This document shows, piece after piece, positions 36,439 through 44,368 of a stretch of 64,000 nt of DNA. The DNA is from Leptospiraceae bacterium (GTDB lineage: Bacteria; Spirochaetota; Leptospiria; Leptospirales; Leptospiraceae). The translations under genes were made by a program, and so were the position numbers. The notes under the pieces were generated by a model. The model saw nothing but the letters and a program-made list of their open reading frames with translations, was not told the DNA's origin and did no database searches. How positions within the stretch are numbered: position 1 is the stretch's first letter; the number at the start of each line of letters is the position of its first letter. The stretch spans positions 1,685,001 to 1,749,000 of the forward strand of contig JABTUZ010000001.1 of assembly GCA_015075105.1 (NCBI GenBank), given 5' to 3'.

Positions 36439-37398
36439 TTATTTACTTTTTTTATCTATATCTTTCATAACTTTCAAAATAGTTCTGCATTTCTCCTGTG
36501 AAGTTACGAAGACAACAGTAGATTCTCCCGTCTGTGCGATGATTGGATTTTCCTTGCAGTCAAGATGTATTAAGCCGGGAGCATTTTCAGCATTAGCGGT
36601 CAGTTTGCATCCATTGTCTATCATGTGTGTTACAACTGCTGCAGGTTGCGGCTTTGAGCAAATAGAAGGGATGGCCATGAACCATTTCAGCGAATACATC
36701 GGCATCGAAAAATCTCCGCAGTGATTGCGGATAACGGTATCTTGATTCTGATGAGTAAACCCCAGGTCGCTTGCTTTTTTAAAATCCAGGCAGTATTCCC
36801 GCTCATCACGTTTTGCTTTCTGTTCTTTTTGCTGTTTAAAAGCCCCAATGTTAAACCAATTCATTCCATCCTCAGGGCTTCTTTTCAAATATTCCTGCAT
36901 ATCCGCAATCGCACCATCTAAATCAGAAAGGAAGTTTTTACACTCTGATCTCCACTGGTAGATTCTTGAAAATTCCGGATTCAATAAAGCGGCTTTATTA
37001 AATTGTGAAATGGCTTTTTTATATTTTTTTTCTGCGTGAAGGGCTTTCCCCTTTGTGTATGATATCAAAAAAGATTTTGGATGCTTTTTTTCAAGATCCG
37101 TTAATTTCAACGAAATGCAATTCGAATCATATTCTGCATCTGATGCGAAACAATCACTCCTTATCGCACTGTAAATTCCATAATCAGAATCGGGAAATAG
37201 ATCCTTTATCTCTTTGAATAAATTATCCCTTTGATCTCCATATGTATTTAACTCATTGACTATTTCATTGTATCTTTCTTGCTTTTCCTCCTCTGTAAGA
37301 GCCTTTTTTTCAATAACCGCCTCTTCCTTTACAGGAGGAGGTGAAGAGCAGAACCAGAAACCGATGGCGACTATCGTAAGTGTGAGTTTGATTTTCAT
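36439..37398 (-). CDS. TPR lipoprotein
   Basis: The 319-residue protein has a lipoprotein signal peptide (MKIKLTLTIVAIGFWFC) almost identical to that of the lipoprotein gene ending at 33664. The mature part includes two to three tetratricopeptide-like repeats (ALHAEKKYKKAISQFNKAALL, then DGAIADMQEYLKRSPEDGMNW, each in part). The C-terminal 100 residues contain cysteines that could form disulfides. It probably acts at a membrane outside the cytoplasm. AAAAGGAAAATTCAA precedes the ATG. Confidence 0.75.
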   Translation of the reverse strand: MKIKLTLTIVAIGFWFCSSPPPVKEEAVIEKKALTEEEKQERYNEIVNELNTYGDQRDNLFKEIKDLFPDSDYGIYSAIRSDCFASDAEYDSNCISLKLTDLEKKHPKSFLISYTKGKALHAEKKYKKAISQFNKAALLNPEFSRIYQWRSECKNFLSDLDGAIADMQEYLKRSPEDGMNWFNIGAFKQQKEQKAKRDEREYCLDFKKASDLGFTHQNQDTVIRNHCGDFSMPMYSLKWFMAIPSICSKPQPAAVVTHMIDNGCKLTANAENAPGLIHLDCKENPIIAQTGESTVVFVTSQEKCRTILKVMKDIDKKSK

Positions 37399-37496
37399 TT
37401 GAATTTTCCTTTTTTTTTAAAATTTTATAAATCAAATCGTTTGATTAAATTTTAGCAAAAACCATACCGAATTATTTTTGCATCTCTGAATACAAG

Positions 37497-38000
37497 TCAA
37501 TTGACCGCTTCCAATCTACTTACAGTGCATTCTACTTTTTTTACTCTTTGGAATTCTTCTTTGTTTGAAATTAAAAAGTATTCATCTCTTTCCTTCCAGT
37601 CCAATTTTGCTTCTGGTAAAAGAAATTCTTTTACATAACCGCTTTTGGACATTACTTCAACCCCAGTTGCAGAAAGTCCCCGCCATGTAATTAAGAAATC
37701 ATTCTTGAATTTTTGTTTGTTTTTATTGTGAATACGAACTTTACATTTTAAAATATCGTTATACACTGCACCAATAAAAAATCTTGCTGGAGCAATTTGT
37801 TCTTTCACTGCCGAACAATTACAGATATCAAATGAAATATTCTTTTCCCAATTTGAAAGTTTCGGTATCTCTTCATCACAAAAAATTTGCCCGCACAATA
37901 ATGCAGATGAAGTTGAACATTTACTCTTTTCTTTGTTCTTAGTGGAAACAGCAACAACCACAATAATGGTTATAATAACTATTGTGCTCATCTTACTCAT
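37497..38000 (-). CDS. Protein with N-terminal membrane anchor, cysteine-rich domain
   Basis: The frame is open farther upstream to 38144, but the sequence there looks non-coding. The ATG preceded by GAGGATCACTTT gives 167 residues: one membrane helix at about 4-19 (MSTIVIITIIVVVAVS), then an external domain with six cysteines in its first 75 residues (CSTSSALLC, FC, ICNC, KC). No family is recognised. It starts the run of minus-strand accessory genes upstream of the TPR lipoprotein. Confidence 0.65.
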   Translation of the reverse strand: MSKMSTIVIITIIVVVAVSTKNKEKSKCSTSSALLCGQIFCDEEIPKLSNWEKNISFDICNCSAVKEQIAPARFFIGAVYNDILKCKVRIHNKNKQKFKNDFLITWRGLSATGVEVMSKSGYVKEFLLPEAKLDWKERDEYFLISNKEEFQRVKKVECTVSRLEAVN

Positions 38001-38215
38001 AAAGTGATCCTCATACATTCTTGTAGCCGAAAAATTCTTCTGTTTCCCGGCGCATATCAATGGTTGGAGAGAATCTGCACCGAAGCCGCCTAAAATAAGG
38101 CCGGAATTTTTTGGGTTATGATTATTAATGTCCGCCCGGGACAATTTTATTTCAGTCAGAGGGATTTTTTTTTAGGGTTTTTGGAAAAAAGTAGTGGGTT
38201 AGTGAGTAAAACCGG

Positions 38216-38632
38216 TTATATAATAATATTTTCGCAAAATTCTCGAGGAGTAACAATTTTTATATTTTCGTAACAAGTCTCAATAAAATCGTTGGTGTTT
38301 CCTGTAATCAAGTAATCGATTTTTGCGAAAATTGCTAACTCAAGAAATTTATTGTCAGACTCGTCTGAAATCAAATCTATCTTGATATCTGGGAAGAATT
38401 TTAAAGCAACATTGTTGATTGCATTCAAAACAAAATTTGCCCTGCTTTGAAACTCACTATACACTGAAAATTTTGGGCGATTTAAGACATCGACATACTC
38501 GTCAAAGACCGCTTCCGAAATACATAATAGAACTTTTTTATTCAACACAAGATCTGTGATTATTTTCGAGGAGAAGCCTTCGGTAATCAATGCAGAAACA
38601 ATTATATTTGCATCAATGACGATTTTTAGCAA
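38216..38632 (-). CDS. PIN-domain toxin
   Basis: The 138-residue PIN-domain protein belongs to the COG1569-like toxin group. It shows the acidic active-site residues Asp7 (VIDANI), Glu45 (FDEYVDVL), Asp93 (ESDNKFLELA) and Asp115 (TGNTNDF). Such proteins are Mg-dependent RNases. It overlaps the upstream antitoxin gene by 20 bases. The start is TTG inside the antitoxin gene, so it is translated by coupling. Confidence 0.85.
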   Translation of the reverse strand: MLKIVIDANIIVSALITEGFSSKIITDLVLNKKVLLCISEAVFDEYVDVLNRPKFSVYSEFQSRANFVLNAINNVALKFFPDIKIDLISDESDNKFLELAIFAKIDYLITGNTNDFIETCYENIKIVTPREFCENIII

Positions 38633-38843
38633 TTGCTCTTACGTTTGCAATTTCATAATTTATTTCGTTCAGTGTCATTTCTGATAATCCTGTCTTTTTC
38701 GCGATTTCATGACACTTGATTAAGGCTTGCTGCGCTAGTTCTAAACTAATTATATCCAACAATTCCTGAAATGCAATATTTTCAGAATTAAATTTATATT
38801 GTTCGAATTCCTTATCGGATATTGAAATTGTAACGCTTCTCAT
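38613..38843 (-). CDS. Antitoxin of the PIN pair
   Basis: The 76-residue protein starts MRSVTISISDKEFEQYKF, a short strand as in ribbon-helix-helix antitoxins, and continues with helices including ALIKCHEIAKKTGLSEMTL. The DNA-binding and neutralising role is inferred from its position directly in front of the PIN toxin. Toxin and antitoxin overlap by 20 bases. Confidence 0.72.
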   Translation of the reverse strand: MRSVTISISDKEFEQYKFNSENIAFQELLDIISLELAQQALIKCHEIAKKTGLSEMTLNEINYEIANVRAIAKNRH

Positions 38844-38887
38844 GCGGCTATTTTCTATTGGTTTCGATTCCGATTCAAGTCATTTTT

Positions 38888-39208
38888 TTAGGGAGTTTCG
38901 GGAAATCTCTGTTCAAAGAGACAGATTGATTCGAAAGGCTCAAGATTTTGAAACAGAGGCGATTTTAAGGAATTGGTTTTTTTTAGTTTACTTTGTATTT
39001 CTTTATCTACTAATAGGTCATCGGGAAAATTTATTTTCAGGATTTGGATTCTTTTTACAAATGCATTCCATTCCTCAATGCAATTCTTTATTAATTCACC
39101 GCTAACAACCCGAATTTCTTCGACTCCCACTTTTAAATTTTCCTTGTTCTCGATAAAAATCTCTGCATCTGAAAATTCTGAAAAATTGTTTTTGTAGAAG
39201 TTTTTTCT
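38888..39208 (-). pseudogene. Truncated second copy of the CHAT protease N-terminus
   Basis: This frame gives a protein segment closely similar to residues 12-106 of the CHAT protease encoded at 42529-44154: YKNNFSEFSDAEIFIE, then EEIRVVSGELIKN and PDDLLVDKEIQSKL match nearly residue by residue. DNA identity is also high. It lacks the rest of the protein, including the His and Cys of the active site, and has no start codon of its own; the similarity stops after EPFESI. It is therefore a remnant of a tandem duplication of the CHAT locus. Confidence 0.8.
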
Positions 39209-39702
39209 TTCCGGTTCAAATCTTCCGGTATCGTATCATACAGGCTGAAATAAAACAAAAACAGAAATACCTTCGCTAACCTGTTGACCAGATAAACTTC
39301 ATCTAAAGACAGTGAAACAGGAAGAATGCAAGGATACTCCGTAAACCTCCAACTGCCGATCATTACAGGATTTTTTATCTCCATGGGAAACAACTGCGGA
39401 TATCCGCATAGGACCCAAAAAAGCATCAGGATGAAAAATCCGTAAAGAAAATATCGTGGCTTGCAGTTGAAACTAAAAATCCCAAATGCAAAACAGATCG
39501 ACAAAGTTCCTCCGGAAGCTATCTGGAGCAGTAATTCCCTAAATTCCATGCTGTCTATCACCCATTTGAAAAATAGAAACTTATACAATGCTTCAAAAAC
39601 AAAAATGAATGATAATAAATTGATTAATGCTATGGAATACAGTTTTAGAAAATCAGCATTCTTCAAGGCGAAATATCCGCGGACGAGAAGTAAGCCGGAC
39701 AT
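39133..39702 (-). CDS. Membrane protein whose 3' end runs into the CHAT remnant
   Basis: I start at the ATG preceded by TTGATC, though no ribosome binding site is clear. The 189-residue protein has four to five hydrophobic helices. The last about 25 codons (TSTKTIFQNFQMQRFLSR) are the CHAT duplicate read in another frame, so the present C-terminus came from a recombination. It may be a damaged gene. The family is not recognised. Confidence 0.5.
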   Translation of the reverse strand: MSGLLLVRGYFALKNADFLKLYSIALINLLSFIFVFEALYKFLFFKWVIDSMEFRELLLQIASGGTLSICFAFGIFSFNCKPRYFLYGFFILMLFWVLCGYPQLFPMEIKNPVMIGSWRFTEYPCILPVSLSLDEVYLVNRLAKVFLFLFYFSLYDTIPEDLNRKEKTSTKTIFQNFQMQRFLSRTRKI

Positions 39703-39767
39703 GATCAATGATGATTGCGGTTGACGATAGAACTACTCGAAATTTCTCAAAAGGAGGTTTCAGAAAT

Positions 39768-39869
39768 ATGGTGACAACAACAGTTAAAATAGATTCAAAA
39801 CTGCATGAAGAAATTAGTGAAATTGTAAAAAAAGCTACTGCCGTAAAACCGGTAATGAGCATTTTGTAA
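39768..39869 (+). CDS. Short RHH-like antitoxin, probably truncated
   Basis: A strong ribosome binding site (AAAGGAGG, 10 bases before the ATG) opens a 33-codon frame: VTTTVKIDSKLHEEISEIVKK and then AVKPVMSIL. The beginning is typical of a ribbon-helix-helix antitoxin (short strand, then a helix). A usual family member would continue with a second helix, which is missing here. The protein may be a degenerate remnant, but the translation start is good. Confidence 0.5.
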   Translation: MVTTTVKIDSKLHEEISEIVKKATAVKPVMSIL

Positions 39870-39980
39870 AGGGAAAAAATACACGAATAGGAATAAATTT
39901 TTTTCAATTTTCTAAATTTTTTCCCTACAATTACATAAATAGCTCCAAATCTATACTAAATGTGTAATCCCCGAAAACGA

Positions 39981-39998
39981 TGGAGTTCCCACTTTTTT
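39981..39998 (+). repeat. GGAGTTCCCAC repeat, copy 1
   Basis: GGAGTTCCCACTTTTTTGCA-type unit, first of two copies. The second copy, about 86 bases away, has the same 11-base core followed by ATTTGTGCAC. Confidence 0.6.
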
Positions 39999-40066
39999 GC
40001 ATAAAAAGTGTAGGTTTTGCACTTAAAACGCAACATTTCAGCCCTCAGTCTTCCGTCCTCTGGATT

Positions 40067-40086
40067 GGAGTTCCCACATTTGTGCA
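40067..40086 (+). repeat. GGAGTTCCCAC repeat, copy 2
   Basis: Second copy with the same core as copy 1, in the same orientation. Such short intergenic repeats are frequent in leptospiral genomes, and no function is known to me. Confidence 0.6.
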
Positions 40087-40206
40087 CGAAAACTCTCAAA
40101 TCCTGGCTAAATGTGTAATATCAAAATCTGTAATATTTCTTCCCCAAGTTAATCTAAAAGAAAAACCCTTCACGAAGGATCAATAATTTCCTTGAATTAA
40201 AAAAAA

Positions 40207-40833
40207 TCAACCTTCAGAGTGCAGTGTCAGTCCGACTGTGAACAACTCTTTATCTTTTTTGTAAAATTTCAATTCGATAGTGCCTTTTTTTGGGAGAGGT
40301 GTATCAAACATTTTTTTTGTTGAGATGTCGCCTGTCGTTTCTGTTTCTTCCCCGTCGAGATGTAAAACCACTTTCAACTTTTCGGATTTCTTTAAATTTA
40401 CGGATAGAAAATACTCTTTTTGTTTCGCACCTGGTGTGAGAGTAAAAGTGATATCTCTTCCATCCAATTTCCTTGTGATAGACACCGGTCCTGGCTCGCT
40501 TCCCCTTAATGCAAAATTTGCCATAATCCCCTGGTATTCCAACTCTTCCTGATCTGAAGAACTGATTAATATTTTTTCTTTCAGGAACCTTATGATAATC
40601 TGAATATGAGGAACTTGCGCCTTTATTACTTTACTGAGAATCAAATCCGTTTCTTTCGGCGTTGCCATTTTTCCTTGCCCCATAAGAAACATTGCCTCTT
40701 TTAAAGTAATGTATGTTAAAAAATCTGCTTTGGAATTTCTGATTCTTTCCTCTACAAATCTTGCCCGGTCTTTGCTCAATTCACCCTTGATGTAGAGTGA
40801 AATTTCTTTCTCATTTAGTTCTTTCGGTTCCAT
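40207..40833 (-). CDS. Putative soluble anti-sigma factor of the CHAT operon
   Basis: The 208-residue protein has no membrane helix. Its first 60 residues (ELNEKEISLYIKGELSKDRARFVEERI, in part) resemble the anti-sigma helical part that binds ECF sigma factors (short Leu-x-x-Tyr-x-x-Gly-Glu-Leu then a charged helix), but the zinc-binding His/Cys motif is missing. The C-terminal part is beta-rich, with repeated Lys/Thr strands (DGRDITFTLTPG). Its gene lies 18 bases downstream of the ECF sigma factor gene, the usual place for an anti-sigma factor. The role is an inference from position and pattern. Confidence 0.6.
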   Translation of the reverse strand: MEPKELNEKEISLYIKGELSKDRARFVEERIRNSKADFLTYITLKEAMFLMGQGKMATPKETDLILSKVIKAQVPHIQIIIRFLKEKILISSSDQEELEYQGIMANFALRGSEPGPVSITRKLDGRDITFTLTPGAKQKEYFLSVNLKKSEKLKVVLHLDGEETETTGDISTKKMFDTPLPKKGTIELKFYKKDKELFTVGLTLHSEG

Positions 40834-40851
40834 TCTATTAATTACCAGCCG

Positions 40852-41421
40852 TCACGAAATTATTTCATCCGGGAGAAAATTTTTTAACTTTTTTTTTGCC
40901 CTGTCAAACTGGGTCAATACTGTATTCAGTGGCGCATTTACGATTTCCGCAATTTCTTTGAATTTATACCCTTCCATTCTAAGAACAATGACTTCTCTAT
41001 ACGGCAGGTCTAGTTTCATGATTGCCTCCTGTATATTTTTATTTTCCATGAATTCTTCTAAAAGAATCTCGTGTCCCGTTCTTTTGTCAGCGTAAAAAAC
41101 AAGGTCATGTTCAGCGCCATTAATATATTTATCTTTTCTATTATGATTTCTGGACTCTGAAAGCGCAATATTTTGCGAAATGCGTTTCAGATAAACGATA
41201 AATCCTGCTTCGCTTTCACCCTGAAAATTGTTCAGCAAATTGTAATCTTTCTCAATCAGTTTTTCATACACATGTTGCACGATATCGTCAACCTCTGTGC
41301 CGTTGGAATATTTACTTACAGTCCCGTTTATTAGACGGTGGTATTTCTCAATAAAAATTCTCCATGCCCCTTCATTGCCTTGCACGCATTCATTCAGGAG
41401 TTGAGGAAGATTTTTTTTCAC
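40852..41421 (-). CDS. ECF-type sigma-70 factor
   Basis: The 189-residue protein has sigma region 2 at about 15-90 (with DDIVQHVYEKLIEKDY) and region 4 at about 130-180 (LPYREVIVLRMEGYKFKEIAEIV, then the recognition helix NTVLTQFDRAKKKL). Regions 1 and 3 are absent, as in ECF sigma factors. The GTG start overlaps the upstream gene by 32 bases. Partners are probably the downstream protein (anti-sigma) and the CHAT protease upstream. Its target promoters are not in view. Confidence 0.9.
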   Translation of the reverse strand: MKKNLPQLLNECVQGNEGAWRIFIEKYHRLINGTVSKYSNGTEVDDIVQHVYEKLIEKDYNLLNNFQGESEAGFIVYLKRISQNIALSESRNHNRKDKYINGAEHDLVFYADKRTGHEILLEEFMENKNIQEAIMKLDLPYREVIVLRMEGYKFKEIAEIVNAPLNTVLTQFDRAKKKLKNFLPDEIIS

Positions 41422-42532
41422 GGTAGTACTTTTCTAAAAGCTTTTTATAAGAAAATTCATTTGATGGAATTTTTGCCAATCTCAGGCAATTTTTCAATAC
41501 ATCTCCCAATCGCATAGAAAAAATTTCGTTTTGATATAGGGATTTGTAGTAAAAATCGAGCACTTTAGAAAACTCCGGATCAATCTTCTCAGGGTCTTTG
41601 TACTCAAATTTACGTCCGTAATCCAAAAAAAATCCCGAGTAATAATCAAGGCTCAAGTAATCAAAATGTTCTTTCGGCCAGGATTCGAAACAACTGATTG
41701 TTTTTTTTAAATTCTGTTTGTCGATGGAGGAAACTCTTGGGCTGGTTTCTATGAGAGCTACTTTTTCTTTAAACATTTTAACGAAAATTTCATTCTGTTT
41801 TCCGGGTAGTATGTATCTATCTTGATTTGCAGCCTGAAATTGAGTACTAAGCCAATCGTCGTTTGTCCACTTAGTAGAACATTCATTATGCAGTGCATTT
41901 AACCAGTTTGCCGGATACTTGTCAATCGGTTTGTACATCCATTCTATCCTGTCTGCCCATTTCTCTATTTCGTTATTTGTCTGCGGTTCTATCAGATAAC
42001 GTATGCCGAAATTTTGATAATGGGTTACTTTTTCCAAAGCCAAGTCATAACATTTGCGTGCTATGTTTTTCAGTTCATTCACAGGAAACTGACTTTCTAA
42101 AAAAATAAAGGATCTTATTTTTATTTTGGAAAAAATTTCTGCTTTTATTCCAATTAGAATGCTTTCTTCTGTTTTATCTTTTATCTCCTTGCAATAATCA
42201 TAGAGATGAATTTCCGGGTCATTGTATAAAAACATCAGAAAATCTGTGTACAAATTTATTATTGCGCTCTTACATTGTTCTCGATGCCATTGGATCTCTC
42301 TTAATCGTTCTTCAATTTTTTTTGGATCTTTTTCAGACGGCAGGTTATTACCTCCTTGTGATACAGGTGCGATCAATGGAAATTTATACATTCTGTAAAT
42401 TTCATTAATATTTCGATCAAATTCCTGCTGGAATAGAAAGTTTTGATATTCTTTATCTTCTTCTGCGCTTAATGGAAAAGCAATGCAGGAGGAGAAAAAT
42501 AAAATAATACAAATTGAAATTTGTACTTTCAA
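41390..42532 (-). CDS. Secreted protein of unknown function in the CHAT operon
   Basis: The 380-residue protein starts at a TTG that overlaps the stop of the CHAT gene (TTGA). It has a signal peptide of about 23 residues (ICIILFFSSCIAFPLSA). The cysteine within it is not in a typical lipobox position, but a lipoprotein cannot be excluded. The mature part is helical, with Trp-rich stretches and several cysteines (for example NECSTKWTND and ISCFESWPKE), and carries no recognised domain. It probably stays outside the cytoplasm, between sensor and protease. Confidence 0.65.
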   Translation of the reverse strand: MKVQISICIILFFSSCIAFPLSAEEDKEYQNFLFQQEFDRNINEIYRMYKFPLIAPVSQGGNNLPSEKDPKKIEERLREIQWHREQCKSAIINLYTDFLMFLYNDPEIHLYDYCKEIKDKTEESILIGIKAEIFSKIKIRSFIFLESQFPVNELKNIARKCYDLALEKVTHYQNFGIRYLIEPQTNNEIEKWADRIEWMYKPIDKYPANWLNALHNECSTKWTNDDWLSTQFQAANQDRYILPGKQNEIFVKMFKEKVALIETSPRVSSIDKQNLKKTISCFESWPKEHFDYLSLDYYSGFFLDYGRKFEYKDPEKIDPEFSKVLDFYYKSLYQNEIFSMRLGDVLKNCLRLAKIPSNEFSYKKLLEKYYREKKSSSTPE

Positions 42533-44154
42533 TTGGAAAATCCTGTTTTATTCTTAAATTGATAGTATTTAAAATCTTCATTTTCATCCAGCTGAAGAAT
42601 ATCCTGAACAATTCTTTTTCGGACTTCAAATCCTATTAACGTATGCTCCTCGTTCAAAAATTTTTCCACTGCATTTTTCAATTGAGGAGATTTTATTTCA
42701 GAGATCATCTCTTTCAGATTTTTTGGAATATAGGGTTTAGAAATTGAGGGAGGATTTTCTTTTTTAACTGTCCTGGTTACCGAGTCTTTTGATTTTGAAA
42801 CTTCTGCCGGCTGTTCTATTTTCACTTCCTCAAAAATATCATTTTCATAGTTTGGATATTTTCTATTTCTTTTGAATGCTTTATGAAACTTGTTCCCTGA
42901 TAAATTCTTTGACGATTTTGGATTATTCTCAAAATTTTCATTCAATGGAATTTTCCCTGCTGCATCGGATTTACTATTTTTGATTATATCTCTGTATGCT
43001 ACGTTAGTTACATCCCCAGTATTAAAATTCTTCCATAAGAGATAACTTCCAGCAATCAATGCCATGAACAAAGCTAAAGCAGAGATAAAAAGTTTTCGCG
43101 ATACAAACCACTTATCCTTCCGGAATTCCGGACCGAAATGACACAATGTAAAAGTAGCTGTTTCTCCTTCTCCGAATTTTTCTGAAATTTCTTTTCGCAT
43201 TTCAAAAATAATCTTTTCGATGGCTACGCCGGTGAGAAATTTATTCCAAAACCTAACGCCTATAAATTTGGCGACATCGCTTGATACCTGCTGTGAATAT
43301 CCGATAAAATGAGTCGCGCCACTCTTCAAAAAAGCCGCCGCCAGTCCAACAATTTCCTTAGAGTGAAAACCTGAAAAGCAACTGTTGAAAAATACAATCT
43401 TAAGGTTTCCGAGTCCTAGTTTTCCGATTTCTGTGTCTGTAAGCATTTCCCCATCTGAAAATTGAATCCCTGATCTTTCTGAATGACCTGCGTAATGCAG
43501 ATAAGAAATATTTGGCAACTCTTCCAAGAACCGGCTCCGGGTTAAATTTCGGTCAGATAGGGAAATAAGGTCATCTTCCTTGAATTTCGAAGAAAGAATT
43601 TCTTTGATTTTGTAACATTCTTCCTTAACAGACTCTGTAATGATTTTGTTTTCATGAAAGTTCGAAACTAACAAAATCCCTTTTTTTTTATGGCGACTCT
43701 TTTCCACTCTTTCTGAACGAATTTGCCGTATAACAGGGTTGTTTTTATATAATAAATTTTTGTTTGATGGAAGAATCTCATAGGGGACTGCCGCAAATTC
43801 AGGGTCGGTGACAAATAAGATTGGTCTTGATGAATTCAATTTGTGAATTGATCCAAAAGGCTCAAGGTTTTGAAAGAGTAGTGACTTTAAAGAATTGGAT
43901 TTTTTTATTAGTTTACTTTGTATTTCTTTATCTACTAATAAATCATCGGGAGAATTTTGTTTCAAGATTAAAATTCTTTTTACATATACATTCCATTCCT
44001 TAATATAATTCTTGATTAATGCGCCGCTAACAACCCGAATTTCTTCGACTCCCCCTTTTAGATTTTCCTGGTCCTCGATAAAAATCTCTGCATCTGGGAA
44101 TTCTGTAAAATTGTTTTTATAGGAATATTTCGCAAGTATTCTTATCTTGATCAT
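42529..44154 (-). CDS. Membrane-anchored CHAT-domain (caspase-like) protease
   Basis: The 541-residue protein contains a CHAT protease domain at about 105-335. The catalytic dyad is visible: His224 in YLHYAGHSERSG and Cys259 in VFFNSCFSGF. It also has the GIQFSDGEMLTD loop and the SGATHFIGYSQQV strand typical of the family. A membrane helix at about 354-374 (LFISALALFMALIAGSYLLW) anchors it, and about 165 charged residues of low complexity and a short helical tail follow on the other side. The N-terminal 105 residues are a separate region, duplicated at 38888-39208. It starts an operon with an ECF sigma factor, so controlled proteolysis of an anti-sigma factor is plausible. Confidence 0.85.
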   Translation of the reverse strand: MIKIRILAKYSYKNNFTEFPDAEIFIEDQENLKGGVEEIRVVSGALIKNYIKEWNVYVKRILILKQNSPDDLLVDKEIQSKLIKKSNSLKSLLFQNLEPFGSIHKLNSSRPILFVTDPEFAAVPYEILPSNKNLLYKNNPVIRQIRSERVEKSRHKKKGILLVSNFHENKIITESVKEECYKIKEILSSKFKEDDLISLSDRNLTRSRFLEELPNISYLHYAGHSERSGIQFSDGEMLTDTEIGKLGLGNLKIVFFNSCFSGFHSKEIVGLAAAFLKSGATHFIGYSQQVSSDVAKFIGVRFWNKFLTGVAIEKIIFEMRKEISEKFGEGETATFTLCHFGPEFRKDKWFVSRKLFISALALFMALIAGSYLLWKNFNTGDVTNVAYRDIIKNSKSDAAGKIPLNENFENNPKSSKNLSGNKFHKAFKRNRKYPNYENDIFEEVKIEQPAEVSKSKDSVTRTVKKENPPSISKPYIPKNLKEMISEIKSPQLKNAVEKFLNEEHTLIGFEVRKRIVQDILQLDENEDFKYYQFKNKTGFSN

Positions 44155-44368
44155 TACATCAATGTGTTCTTATAAAATTCTTTCAAAATCTAGAAACCAT
44201 AATCTAAATCAAGTAAAATATTTTTTTCATTAAAACAAATATATTTGAACAAAACCAATAAAGATATTGCATGTTTACTTTGAAAATATTTTTCTAAAAC
44301 CTCCATAAAATACTTTGACGTTTTTTTTCGATCAGGTACAATGGCTATCCGTTAAGAGAGGATTTGTT

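Larger units (their letters stand above)
39870..40206. other. Repeat-bearing intergenic region
   Basis: I see no gene in these 337 bases. CTAAATGTGTAAT occurs twice (39956-39968 and 40107-40119) and encloses two copies of GGAGTTCCCAC (39981 and 40067 onwards), each followed at a short distance by TTT and TGCA. The GGAGTTCCCAC word is common in intergenic DNA of Leptospira as I recall. The rest is AT-rich spacer. Confidence 0.6.

Noticed and set aside
38001-38144. N-terminal extension of the cysteine-rich anchored protein
   Set aside because: The extension has no ribosome binding site and would place the membrane anchor after 50 odd residues, whereas the internal ATG has a good site.
39653-39907. 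Open frame on the minus strand over the RHH-like gene
   Set aside because: It has no ribosome binding site, overlaps the well-initiated plus-strand RHH gene, and its C-terminal part overlaps the membrane protein gene.
39980-40186. Open frame of 68 codons on the plus strand
   Set aside because: It runs through the GGAGTTCCCAC repeats; both repeat copies would have to be coding. No ribosome binding site.
40207-44154. The CHAT operon as a known death or defence effector (for example gasdermin or CRISPR type)
   Set aside because: No gasdermin-like, nuclease or CRISPR gene lies in or next to the operon, so a regulatory role with the sigma factor is more likely.
31432-44154. Integrated phage
   Set aside because: No integrase, capsid, terminase or tail gene was seen, and no attachment-site direct repeats could be found; the region looks like an accumulation of accessory genes.
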